Below are positions 55,054 to 62,940 of a stretch of 64,000 nt of DNA, piece by piece; the stretch's first letter is position 1, and each line of letters begins with the position of its first letter. The stretch lies in assembly GCF_902506105.1 (NCBI RefSeq), contig NZ_LR733303.1, forward strand, positions 558,001 through 622,000, written 5' to 3'. Made by a program: the position numbers and the translations under genes. The stretch comes from Aeromicrobium sp. 9AM (GTDB taxonomy: Bacteria > Actinomycetota > Actinomycetes > Propionibacteriales > Nocardioidaceae). The notes beneath the pieces were generated by a model. That model was not told the origin of the DNA. It did not search any database and saw only the letters and a program-made list of their open reading frames with translations.

Positions 55054-55182
55054 GTGATCAAGCGTCTAGTAGCCGCAGCATGCGTGTCGATTCTGGCGGT
55101 GGTGGGAGTTGCCCCAGCCGCGAGCGCTGCTGGTGGGCACCACGGATCCCGCGTCGTTCAGCACGCGATCGACTGGGACTGA
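55054..55182 (+). CDS. 42-residue secreted peptide
   Basis: GTG 55054 is preceded by AGGGAGCAGG at about 9 nt. The N-terminal 25 residues form a signal peptide (basic IKRL, hydrophobic core, cleavage likely after APAASA at 25), leaving a 17-residue mature peptide beginning AGGHHGSRVV and ending AIDWD. It has its own promoter and a strong terminator, so it is a stand-alone gene. I recognise no family. A metal-binding or signalling role is conceivable from the His pair and acidic end, but there is no evidence. Confidence 0.65.
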   Translation: MIKRLVAAACVSILAVVGVAPAASAAGGHHGSRVVQHAIDWD

Positions 55183-55197
55183 CCACATAGGTTCTGA

Positions 55198-55221
55198 TGG
55201 CACTCACCTCGGTGAGTGCCA
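55198..55221. terminator. Terminator of the secreted peptide gene
   Basis: TGGCACTCAC-CTCG-GTGAGTGCCA, a perfect 10-bp stem with a tetraloop, 15 nt after the stop. Followed by TTGG. Confidence 0.85.
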
Positions 55222-55368
55222 TTGGCATGCCCTCAGCACTCCACCCGTCCCCTAGGGAGGCCGCCTGCGGCCGACCGGGAGCGAGCTCTGCGAGCGAAGG
55301 GGCGTAACGCTCCTCGGTCGCGGTGGGAAGTCACGTCACCATGCTTCGCAGGTGGCGGCTTCGCCGCG

Positions 55369-55992
55369 TCACGCTCCCGCTTCGCTAGCATCCTTCGAGG
55401 TTCGGCCGCTGGCGGCCTCTCTCTCAGGACCGCCCGGGACCCACAGCACGTCTCCGGCTTCGTGGTTGGCGTACCGGCCGAGGATGAACAGCAGGTCGCT
55501 GAGCCGGTTGAGGTACTTCGCGGTCAGCACGTTCACGGTCTCGCCGTGCTCCTCGAGGGCCGCCCACGCGGAGCGCTCCGCACGGCGGGTCACGGTGCAG
55601 GCGATGTGCACCGCCGCGGCCGCCGGCGTGCCGCCCCGGAGGATGAACGACCGGAGCTTGGGCAGCTGCTCGTTGTAGTGGTCGCACCAGCCCTCGAGCC
55701 GGTCGATGTAGTCCGGCTCGACCCGCAGCGGCGGGTATTCCGGGTTGTCCACGACGGGGCACGACAGGTCGGCGCCGACGTCGAACAGGTCGTTCTGGAT
55801 GTGCGTGAGGACCGCGACGACGTCCTCGTCGAGCGTGCCGAGGGAGATCGCGAAGCCGATGTGGCTGTTGGCCTCGTCGACATCGGCGTACGCGGCGAGG
55901 CGCAGGTCGAGCTTGCTGGTCTTGCTCATGTCGCCCAGGTTGGTGGTGCCGTCGTCGCCGGTTCGCGTGTATATCCGCGTCAGATTGACCAT
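55369..55992 (-). CDS. ATP:cob(I)alamin adenosyltransferase (PduO type)
   Basis: 207 residues of the PduO-type family. N-terminal IYTRTGDDGTTNLGDMSKTSKLDLR (ATP-binding loop), AYADVDEANSHIGFA, and the helical segment FILRGGTPAAAAVHIACTVTRRAERSAW with the conserved Arg/Glu pair, then NRLSDLLFILGRYAN. It makes adenosylcobalamin, the cofactor of the divergent mutase. ATG 55992 is preferred over GTG 55998 since TAGAGT (reverse, 55999-56004) ends 6 nt before it. The C-terminal 20 residues are Ser/Glu-rich tail. Confidence 0.95.
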   Translation of the reverse strand: MVNLTRIYTRTGDDGTTNLGDMSKTSKLDLRLAAYADVDEANSHIGFAISLGTLDEDVVAVLTHIQNDLFDVGADLSCPVVDNPEYPPLRVEPDYIDRLEGWCDHYNEQLPKLRSFILRGGTPAAAAVHIACTVTRRAERSAWAALEEHGETVNVLTAKYLNRLSDLLFILGRYANHEAGDVLWVPGGPEREAASGRTSKDASEAGA

Positions 55993-56071
55993 GACCACAC
56001 TCTACGAGTGTGAGCAGGAACGCCCTCTGGAGGCAGTGACCCCAAAGGTTACGGGGAGGTAACCTGACGAA
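55993..56071. promoter_or_regulatory. Divergent leaderless promoters of adenosyltransferase and mutase
   Basis: The 79-bp gap holds TAGAGT (reverse, 55999-56004) 6 nt before the adenosyltransferase ATG and TAACCT (56060-56065) 6 nt before the mutase ATG. GGGGAGG at 56053-56059 could also serve as a distant ribosome site for the mutase if the transcript is longer. No B12 riboswitch box is visible. Confidence 0.6.
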
Positions 56072-58063
56072 ATGCCAGACAAGGACGTGCCTGACAAGCC
56101 CTGGGTGATGCGTACGTACGCCGGCCACAGCTCGGCCGCGGAGTCGAACGCTCTCTACCGTCGCAACCTGTCGAAGGGCCAGACCGGACTCTCGGTGGCC
56201 TTCGACCTGCCGACGCAGACCGGCTACGACCCCGATCACCCCCTCTCTAGAGGAGAAGTGGGCAAAGTCGGAGTACCAATTGCGCACCTCGGCGCGATGC
56301 GGCAGCTCTTCCACGACATCCCGCTCGACGAGATGAACACGTCGATGACGATCAACGCCACCGCGATGTGGCTGCTCGCGATGTACCAGGTCGCCGCCGA
56401 GGAGCAGGGCGTCGACCCGGCAGCACTGTCGGGCACGACGCAGAACGACATCATCAAGGAGTACCTCTCCCGCGGCACGTACGTCTTCGGTCCCGCGCCG
56501 TCGCTGCGCCTGACGACTGACATGATCGCCTACACGGTCGGCACGATCCCGAAGTGGAACCCGCTCAACATCTGCAGCTATCACCTGCAGGAGGCCGGCG
56601 CGACGCCGACGCAGGAGCTCGCGTACGCACTGACGACCGCGATCGCGGTGCTCGACGCGGTCCGCGACTCCGGCCAGGTACCGGCGGACGAGTTCGAGAA
56701 CGTCGTCGGGCGCATCTCGTTCTTCGTCAACGCCGGCGTCCGCTTCATCGAGGAGACGTGCAAGATGCGCGCCTTCGGCCGGCTCTGGGACGAGATCACC
56801 CGCGAGCGCTACGGCGTGCAGAACCCCAAGATGCGCCGGTTCCGCTACGGCGTGCAGGTCAACTCGCTCGGCCTGACCGAGGCGCAGCCCGAGAACAACG
56901 TGCAGCGCATCGTGCTCGAGATGCTCGGCGTGACCCTCAGCAAGGACGCCCGGGCTCGTGCCGTGCAGCTGCCCGCGTGGAACGAGGCGCTGGGCCTGCC
57001 GCGGCCGTGGGACCAGCAGTGGTCGCTGCGCCTGCAGCAGGTGCTTGCCTTCGAGTCCGATCTCCTGGAGTACGACGACATCTTCGAGGGCTCGGTCGTC
57101 ATCGAGGCGAAGGTCGCCGAGCTGATCGACGGCGCCAAGGCCGAGATGGACCGGGTCCAGGCGATGGGCGGTGCTGTGGCGGCCGTCGAGTCGGGCTACA
57201 TGAAGCAGGCCATGGTGTCCTCGCACTCCGAGCGACGGGCCCGCATCGAGGCCGGCGAGATGAAGGTCGTCGGCGTCAACTCGTTCACCAGCACCGAGCC
57301 GTCACCTCTGACCGCCGATCTCGACACCGCGATCATGACCGCTGATCCCGAGGCCGAGGCCAATGCCATCGCGGACGTGAAGGCATGGCGCGAGCAGCGC
57401 GACCAGGCCGCCGTCGACGAGGCGCTCAACCGGCTGCAGCGCGAGGCCAAGTCCGACACCAACTTGATGGCGGCGACCCTCGAGGCCGTACGCGCGGGAG
57501 CGACCGTGGGGGAGTGGGCCGGTGCGCTGCGCGAGGTGTTCGGCGAGTACCGCGCACCCACCGGCGTCAGCGGCGTCGGCAGCGTCGCCGAGGCAGGCGC
57601 CGAGCTGTCAGCCGTACGCGAGAAGGTGCAGCGCACGGGGGAGGAGCTCGGCACCCGGCTGCGCTTTCTCGTGGGCAAGCCCGGCCTCGACGGGCACTCC
57701 AACGGCGCCGAGCAGATCGCGGTGCGGGCGCGCGATGCCGGGTTCGAGGTCATCTACCAGGGCATCCGCCTGACGCCTGCGCAGATCGTCGCCGCGGCTG
57801 TCGCGGAGGACGTGCACTGCGTGGGTCTGTCGATCCTGTCGGGCTCGCACATGGAGCTCGTCCCGGACGTGCAGAAGGCGATGGCCGAGGCCGGCATCGG
57901 CGATGTGCCGCTGATCGTCGGCGGCATCATCCCCGAGTCCGACGCCCGCAAGATGGAGGCCGCCGGCGTGGCCGCCGTGTTCACGCCGAAGGACTTCGGC
58001 ATGACCACGATCATGGACCGCATCGTCGACGAGATCCGCAAGGCCAACGACCTGACGGGGTGA
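56072..58063 (+). CDS. meaA: Ethylmalonyl-CoA mutase (MeaA/Ecm)
   Basis: 663 residues: a mutase TIM-barrel domain (RTYAGHSSAAESNALYRRNL, GLSVAFDLPTQTGYDPDHPL, DEMNTSMTINATAMWLLAMY, GTTQNDIIKEYLSRGTYVF) fused to a B12-binding domain with GKPGLDGHSNGAEQIAVRA (DxHxxG near 540) and LSILSGSHMELVP. The single-chain form of this size and the sequence pattern match Streptomyces MeaA, the ethylmalonyl-CoA mutase of the acetate-assimilating ethylmalonyl-CoA pathway; methylmalonyl-CoA mutase is the main alternative, but its subunits are usually separate. ATG 56072 is leaderless by the TAACCT hexamer. Its stop lies inside the hairpin beginning at 58060. Confidence 0.92.
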   Translation: MPDKDVPDKPWVMRTYAGHSSAAESNALYRRNLSKGQTGLSVAFDLPTQTGYDPDHPLSRGEVGKVGVPIAHLGAMRQLFHDIPLDEMNTSMTINATAMWLLAMYQVAAEEQGVDPAALSGTTQNDIIKEYLSRGTYVFGPAPSLRLTTDMIAYTVGTIPKWNPLNICSYHLQEAGATPTQELAYALTTAIAVLDAVRDSGQVPADEFENVVGRISFFVNAGVRFIEETCKMRAFGRLWDEITRERYGVQNPKMRRFRYGVQVNSLGLTEAQPENNVQRIVLEMLGVTLSKDARARAVQLPAWNEALGLPRPWDQQWSLRLQQVLAFESDLLEYDDIFEGSVVIEAKVAELIDGAKAEMDRVQAMGGAVAAVESGYMKQAMVSSHSERRARIEAGEMKVVGVNSFTSTEPSPLTADLDTAIMTADPEAEANAIADVKAWREQRDQAAVDEALNRLQREAKSDTNLMAATLEAVRAGATVGEWAGALREVFGEYRAPTGVSGVGSVAEAGAELSAVREKVQRTGEELGTRLRFLVGKPGLDGHSNGAEQIAVRARDAGFEVIYQGIRLTPAQIVAAAVAEDVHCVGLSILSGSHMELVPDVQKAMAEAGIGDVPLIVGGIIPESDARKMEAAGVAAVFTPKDFGMTTIMDRIVDEIRKANDLTG

Positions 58064-58157
58064 CTGTTTACCAGGAGAACCTGGTAAACAGTCACCCCTC
58101 CGGGCAAATGTGCCTGGTGAAGTGGTGGTTTACCAGGTTCTCCTGGTAAACCACCAC
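58060..58157. repeat. Pair of mutually inverted 36-bp hairpins (TTTACCAGG element)
   Basis: Hairpin 1 (58060-58095) has 16-bp arms GTGACTGTTTACCAGG / CCTGGTAAACAGTCAC with loop AGAA. Hairpin 2 (58122-58157) has arms GTGGTGGTTTACCAGG / CCTGGTAAACCACCAC with loop TTCT. The 22-bp cores of the two are exact reverse complements, while the outer stem bases differ between copies but stay paired (compensatory). They lie between converging genes, so a bidirectional terminator is the minimum reading. Confidence 0.9.
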
Positions 58158-58159
58158 CG

Positions 58160-58936
58160 TCAGTTCAGGACGCGGAAGTCGGCGGGCAGGCCGCCACCGG
58201 CGACGATGTCGGTCGTCAGGTCCTGCAGCGCCATGAGGGCGACGGACTGGCTGAACGGCCCGAACGACACCCGGGCGACGCCGAGCTCCTCCATGCGTGC
58301 CAGCGGCACCGAGCCCGGAGCGCCGATCAGGGTCAGCTTCTGCGGGCCCCACGCGTCGACGAACGCCTTGATGTCGTCCTCGGACACCTTGCCGGGGACG
58401 AACACGACCGGGGCACCGGTGGCGAGGTAGACGCGGCCGCGCTCGATGGCGTCGGCCAGCACCTCGTCGTGCGGCTTGTCGCCGGCCTTGAGGAACGCGT
58501 CCGTGCGAGCGTTGAGCACGAAGTCGATGCCCTCCTGCTGTGCCGCGTCGAGCACGGCCTCGACCGCGGCGGCCGCCTCGTTGATCGGCTTCAGCTGGTC
58601 CTCGAGGTTGGCGCCCACGACGCCGACGCCGATGGCCTTGAGCGTCGTCTCGCGGGGGTTGCCGTAGCCGGCCTCGAGGTCTGCCGTGACGGGCAGGTCG
58701 GTGGCCGCGACGATGCCGCCGACGGCCTCGATCATGAGCTCGACGGGGATGTTCTCACCGTCGGCATAGCCGTACGCCGCGGCGATCGAGTGGCTCGCGG
58801 TGGCCAGGGCCGTGGTGCCCTCGACCTCGGAGACGACGCGGGCGCTGATGGCGTCCCACACGTTGACGACCTTGAGGAGCTTGGGGTCGGAGTGCAGGGC
58901 GAGGAGGGTCTGGGCCTGGTTTGCGAGTTCGGTCAT
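58160..58936 (-). CDS. PEP mutase/isocitrate lyase superfamily protein
   Basis: 258 residues of the ICL/PEPM barrel: NVWDAISARVVSEVEGTTALATAS, LPVTADLEAGYG with the metal-binding Asp/Glu, GANLEDQ, and FVLNARTDAFL, where family members carry the active-site Asn-Ala-Arg-Thr-Asp. The isocitrate lyase KKCGH loop is not present, so it is likely a C-C or P-C lyase such as oxaloacetate/2-methylisocitrate lyase-like; the substrate is open. ATG 58936 is preceded by TACGGT (reverse, 58944-58949) at 7 nt, hence probably leaderless. Its stop faces the mutase across the hairpin pair. Confidence 0.9.
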   Translation of the reverse strand: MTELANQAQTLLALHSDPKLLKVVNVWDAISARVVSEVEGTTALATASHSIAAAYGYADGENIPVELMIEAVGGIVAATDLPVTADLEAGYGNPRETTLKAIGVGVVGANLEDQLKPINEAAAAVEAVLDAAQQEGIDFVLNARTDAFLKAGDKPHDEVLADAIERGRVYLATGAPVVFVPGKVSEDDIKAFVDAWGPQKLTLIGAPGSVPLARMEELGVARVSFGPFSQSVALMALQDLTTDIVAGGGLPADFRVLN

Positions 58937-58980
58937 GACGACAACCGTACGACCTGGTCCCTCCTCGCCTCCGGCGGGAA

Positions 58981-61404
58981 TCAGTCGGCGACCAAACCTG
59001 CCGCCGGTGCGATCCGTGCCGCCTGCCGCGCCGGCAGCACGCACGCCACCAGTCCGGCCGCGGCGGCGACGGCGAAGATCACCGCGATCTGCGCCCACGG
59101 GACGGTCAGGCTGGGTGCCGTCGTGAACAGGCCGTCCGTGACGGTCTTGACCCCGAACCACGCGTACAGCGTGCCGAGCGCGATCCCCAGCACGGCCGAG
59201 ACGCCGGCCATCAGCAGTGCCTCGATCGCCAGCATCGCCCGCAGGCCGGACCGCTCCAGCCCCATGGCCCGCAGCAGGGAGTTCTCCCGTACGCGCTCGA
59301 GCACCGACAGGCTCAGCGTGTTGCCCACGCCGATCAGGGCGATCAGCACGGCGATGCCGAGGAAGCCCACCGTGATCGCGAGGACGATCGCCAGGATCTT
59401 GAGGATGTCCGCGCGCTCGGGCAGGCCGCCTGCGATCGTGAGGTCTGCCGTCCTGGTGATGGCGTGGACGTCGGCAGTGACGTCACCGGCGTCGGCACCG
59501 TCGGTCGCCCGGACCCAGGTGGCCCGTGTGGTCGTGGAGGCACCCAGCCGGTCAAGGAGCGAGCGGCTGACGATCGGGTCGTCGCCGAGGCCTGACACAT
59601 GGCGCACCGTGAGCTCACGCGACTGACCACCGACGTCCAACGTGACCCGGCTGCCGCTCTCGATGTCGCCGGACGTGTCAGGGAGCACGATCTCGCTGTC
59701 GCCGAGTCCGCGCAGCGGGTTCCCGCGCACCGTCGCGCGAGCCGCACCGTCGACGCCCAGGACCGTGACCTGCTGATCGCCCAGCCGAGCCGTCGTGCCG
59801 GGGACCGCGACCGCCCGGGTCACGCCGTCGACGGCGGCCAGCCGCTTGCTGATGCCGTCCGGCAGGGCACCCTTGTCGGCGCTCACGAGCAGGTCGACCG
59901 GCAGGTTGCGGTCGAGCGACGTGTTGACCTTGTGGGAGATCGACGCGGATCCGACCACCACCGAGGTGATGAGGGTGACGCCGATCAGCAGTGCCGTCGA
60001 CGTAGCGGCGGTGCGCCGGGGGTTGCGCATCGAGTTGGCATGCGCGAGCCGGCCGGGAGCTCCGCCGAGGTGGGCCAACGGGCGGGCTGTGCGGATGACG
60101 GCCGGCACCAGCACGGGGGCCAGCAGGAGCACGCCGACGAACGAGAGCATGCCCCCGAGCAGGCCCGCGACGATCGTACCTTGCAGGCCGACCAGCAGGC
60201 CGCACGCTCCGACGGAGATCAGGCCGGCAGCCGAGACGATGCGCAGTGCGCCTGCCTTCGTACGTACCTGCACCGACTCCTGGGGCTGGAGCGCGGCCAA
60301 CGGTGACCGCGAGCCGGCTCGCCGGGCCGGGAACCAGGACGCCGCCACGGTCACCCCCATTCCCAGCAGCACCGGAAGGAGGACTCCTCCGGGCGTCAGC
60401 GTGGGCGTGCCCATCGGCGTGGACGGCGACCAGTGGCCGATGGCGGCCCCGCCGGCGAGCGCGATGACGTATCCGAGCGCGACGCCCGCCGCGGCGCCCG
60501 CGGCGCCCACCACCAGTCCTTCGGCGACGACCGAGCGGGCGATCTGGCCCCGCACGGCTCCGACGCACCGCAGCAGGGCCAGGTCGCGGGCGCGCTGGGC
60601 GAGCAGGATCGTGAACGTGTTGGCGATGACCAGCGCCCCGACGAAGAGGGAGATGGCCGCGAACACGAGGATCAGCTTCTGGAAGATGTCGATGCCCTTC
60701 GTGGCCTGCAGGCGCAGGTCCCGCTCGTACGTATCCGCGGTCATGACCTGCACTCCGGCAGCGGCGTGGTCGAGGCGCGAGGCCACCGCACCTGGATCGC
60801 CCGTGACTGCGAAGATCTCGTCGACCGGCTCGGCGACGTCCCCGAGCACGGTGAACGTGCGCTCTGGGACGTACAGGACCGAGCGGAGGGGGCCGTCCTG
60901 GTCGTCGACGATGCCGGTGACGGTGAGCGCGAGGTCGCGGCCACCGGCGTGCAGCGTCACCTCGTCGCCCGTACGTATGTGGCGCCGGTCGGCCTGCGAC
61001 GCCGAGACCGCGACCTCGCCGCGCGCTGTCGGCAACCGGCCGGCACTCACGTCCTGCCAGCGCAGGGCCCGGTCGGTGGCGACGCTGCCGATCGAGACCG
61101 TCCTGGGGCCGTCAGGAAGCGTCGCGTCGATCCACCCGCGCCAGTTGACGGCGGACGCGGTGACGCCAGGGTCGGCGATCGCCTTCTGGCGCAGCGAGGC
61201 GTAGGGGCGCACGCCCTCGGTGGCGGTGGCTGCGACATCGGCACCGCGATACTGCCGGCCGACGGTGTCGTTGGCACCCTGCCTTGCGGCGGCACTCAAG
61301 GTGTTGATGGCGACGATGAACCCGGTGGCGATGAGCACCGCGACGAACGCAGCGACGTAGCGCCGGGCGTACGTCCGCATCGACGCGAGGATGACGTTGC
61401 GCAC
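58981..61404 (-). CDS. FtsX-like ABC transporter permease (large, duplicated)
   Basis: 807 residues with an N-terminal helix (YVAAFVAVLIATGFIVAINTL), a large extracytoplasmic domain of about 200 residues, three helices (about 245-370), a second periplasmic-type domain and another FtsX helix triplet at the end (VLAITVGFLGIAVLIALIGVGNTL, RAMLAIEALLMAGVSAVLGIALGTLY). This is the MacB/SalY-like permease class that exports peptides or lipids or works as a mechanotransducer, rather than a channel. GTG 61404 is 3 nt after the ATPase gene's stop. Operon with the ATPase. Confidence 0.93.
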   Translation of the reverse strand: MRNVILASMRTYARRYVAAFVAVLIATGFIVAINTLSAAARQGANDTVGRQYRGADVAATATEGVRPYASLRQKAIADPGVTASAVNWRGWIDATLPDGPRTVSIGSVATDRALRWQDVSAGRLPTARGEVAVSASQADRRHIRTGDEVTLHAGGRDLALTVTGIVDDQDGPLRSVLYVPERTFTVLGDVAEPVDEIFAVTGDPGAVASRLDHAAAGVQVMTADTYERDLRLQATKGIDIFQKLILVFAAISLFVGALVIANTFTILLAQRARDLALLRCVGAVRGQIARSVVAEGLVVGAAGAAAGVALGYVIALAGGAAIGHWSPSTPMGTPTLTPGGVLLPVLLGMGVTVAASWFPARRAGSRSPLAALQPQESVQVRTKAGALRIVSAAGLISVGACGLLVGLQGTIVAGLLGGMLSFVGVLLLAPVLVPAVIRTARPLAHLGGAPGRLAHANSMRNPRRTAATSTALLIGVTLITSVVVGSASISHKVNTSLDRNLPVDLLVSADKGALPDGISKRLAAVDGVTRAVAVPGTTARLGDQQVTVLGVDGAARATVRGNPLRGLGDSEIVLPDTSGDIESGSRVTLDVGGQSRELTVRHVSGLGDDPIVSRSLLDRLGASTTTRATWVRATDGADAGDVTADVHAITRTADLTIAGGLPERADILKILAIVLAITVGFLGIAVLIALIGVGNTLSLSVLERVRENSLLRAMGLERSGLRAMLAIEALLMAGVSAVLGIALGTLYAWFGVKTVTDGLFTTAPSLTVPWAQIAVIFAVAAAAGLVACVLPARQAARIAPAAGLVAD

Positions 61405-61407
61405 GGC

Positions 61408-62163
61408 TCAACCACCGATCCGGCGGAGCGCGTCGAGGATGCTGTCCTGCGTTGGGTTGTCGATCTGCGTCGCGACCCGGCCGTCGGCAATCAGGACGAC
61501 CCGGTCGGCGTACGCGGCGGCGGACGGCTCGTGCGTGACCATGACGGTCGTCTGGCCGAGCTCGCGCACCGACCGGCGCAGGAAGCCGAGGACCTCGGCG
61601 CTCGAGTGGCTGTCGAGGTTGCCGGTCGGCTCGTCGGCAAAGACGATCGTCGGCCGGCTCATCAAGGCGCGGGCGATCGCCACCCGCTGCTGCTGGCCGC
61701 CGGAGAGCTGGCTGGGCCGGTGTGCCAGGCGCTCGCCGATGTCGAGCACCTGGACGAGCTCGTCGAACCAGGTCCAGTCGGGATCGGTGCCGGCGAGGTC
61801 GAGCGGCAGCAGGATGTTCTGCTTGGCGGTCAGCATCGGCAGCAGGTTGAACGCCTGGAACACGAAACCGACATGGCGCCGGCGGAAGCGGGTGAGCTCG
61901 TTGTCCGACAGCGACGTCAGCATGAGGTCGCCGACCTGCACCTCGCCAGAGGTCGCCTGGTCGAGGCCGGCCAGGCAGTGCATCAGCGTCGACTTGCCGG
62001 AGCCGGACGGACCCATGATGGCGGTGAACTTCGCGGTCTCGATCGTCAGGTCGACGCCGGCGAGCGCGTGCACCCGGGCCTCTCCGTTGCCGTACGTCTT
62101 GGTGAGTCCGGCCGCTCGGGCGGCGATCGCGGGGATCGTGGTGGGTGGGTCGAGGACCGTCAT
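61408..62163 (-). CDS. ABC transporter ATP-binding protein (LolD/MacB type)
   Basis: 251 residues. Walker A GPSGSGKST, Q-loop VFQAFNLLP, signature LSGGQQQR, Walker B TIVFADEPTGNLDS, and H-loop VTHEPS. GNLDS and the LLP Q-loop are typical of MacB/FtsX-coupled ATPases. ATG 62163 has AGGAG at 6 nt. Just upstream of the two-component system in the same direction, a layout seen in antimicrobial-peptide or cell-envelope stress modules. Confidence 0.95.
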   Translation of the reverse strand: MTVLDPPTTIPAIAARAAGLTKTYGNGEARVHALAGVDLTIETAKFTAIMGPSGSGKSTLMHCLAGLDQATSGEVQVGDLMLTSLSDNELTRFRRRHVGFVFQAFNLLPMLTAKQNILLPLDLAGTDPDWTWFDELVQVLDIGERLAHRPSQLSGGQQQRVAIARALMSRPTIVFADEPTGNLDSHSSAEVLGFLRRSVRELGQTTVMVTHEPSAAAYADRVVLIADGRVATQIDNPTQDSILDALRRIGG

Positions 62164-62277
62164 GCCTGCTCCTGTGGTGAGTCATCTGGTGTCGTCACCA
62201 CGCTAGGAATCGGCGGCGCCGGATTCGTCAGTCCAGGGGCGCGGCCTGCGAGCCGCGCGTCATACCGGAGTCGTACG

Positions 62278-62940
62278 TCAGCGGTCGCCGGGACTGACGA
62301 GCCCAGACTCGTAGCCGAGGACGACGAGCTGCACACGGTCGCGGGAGCCGGTCTTGGCCAAGATGCGACCGACGTGCGTCTTGACCGTTGCCTCGGCGAG
62401 GAACAGGCCGCTCGCGATCTCGGTGTTCGACTGCCCTTGGGCGATCAGCTCGAGCACCTCCCGCTCGCGAGCCGTGAGGTCGGCCAGCCTCCGGTCGTCC
62501 CGGGGGTCGGGTGCCTCGTCGGCGTCGAGGAACCGCTCGAGCATGCGCCGGGTCACGCTCGGCGCGACGACCGCGTCCCCTCCGTGTACGTCACGGATCG
62601 CGCTGAGCAGCATCTCCGGCTGGGCGTCCTTGAGCAGGAATGCCGAGGCGCCGGCGCGCAGCGCGTTGTAGACGTACTCGTCGAGGTCGAACGTCGTCAG
62701 CACCACGACCCGCGGGCGTTCCGATCTCGCGGCGAGGACCCGGGTCGCCTCGACGCCGTCCATGCGCGGCATGCGGACGTCCATCAACACGATGTCGGCC
62801 GAGGTGACGGCAAGCCGCTCGGTGGCCTCTGCCCCGTCCCCGGCCTCGCCGACGACCTCCATGTCGTCCTGCGACTCGATCAGCATCCGGAACCCGGCAC
62901 GTACGAGCTGCTGGTCGTCGACCAGGAAGACCCGGATCAT
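62278..62940 (-). CDS. NarL/FixJ-family response regulator
   Basis: 220 residues. Receiver domain with DDQQ, phospho-acceptor Asp in IVLMDVRMPRMDG near 54, VVLTTFDLDEYV and LLKDAQPE (Lys), and a C-terminal LuxR helix-turn-helix with LTAREREVLELIAQGQSNTEIASGLFLAEATVKTHVGRILAKTG. ATG 62940 overlaps the kinase stop by 4 nt. Likely controls the adjacent ABC genes. Confidence 0.95.
   Translation of the reverse strand: MIRVFLVDDQQLVRAGFRMLIESQDDMEVVGEAGDGAEATERLAVTSADIVLMDVRMPRMDGVEATRVLAARSERPRVVVLTTFDLDEYVYNALRAGASAFLLKDAQPEMLLSAIRDVHGGDAVVAPSVTRRMLERFLDADEAPDPRDDRRLADLTAREREVLELIAQGQSNTEIASGLFLAEATVKTHVGRILAKTGSRDRVQLVVLGYESGLVSPGDR

Noticed and set aside
55222..55368. Possible gene between the secreted peptide terminator and the adenosyltransferase
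   Set aside because: Only GC-rich short inverted repeats such as GCGGC-TTC-GCCGC are present; no frame with ribosome site and plausible composition.
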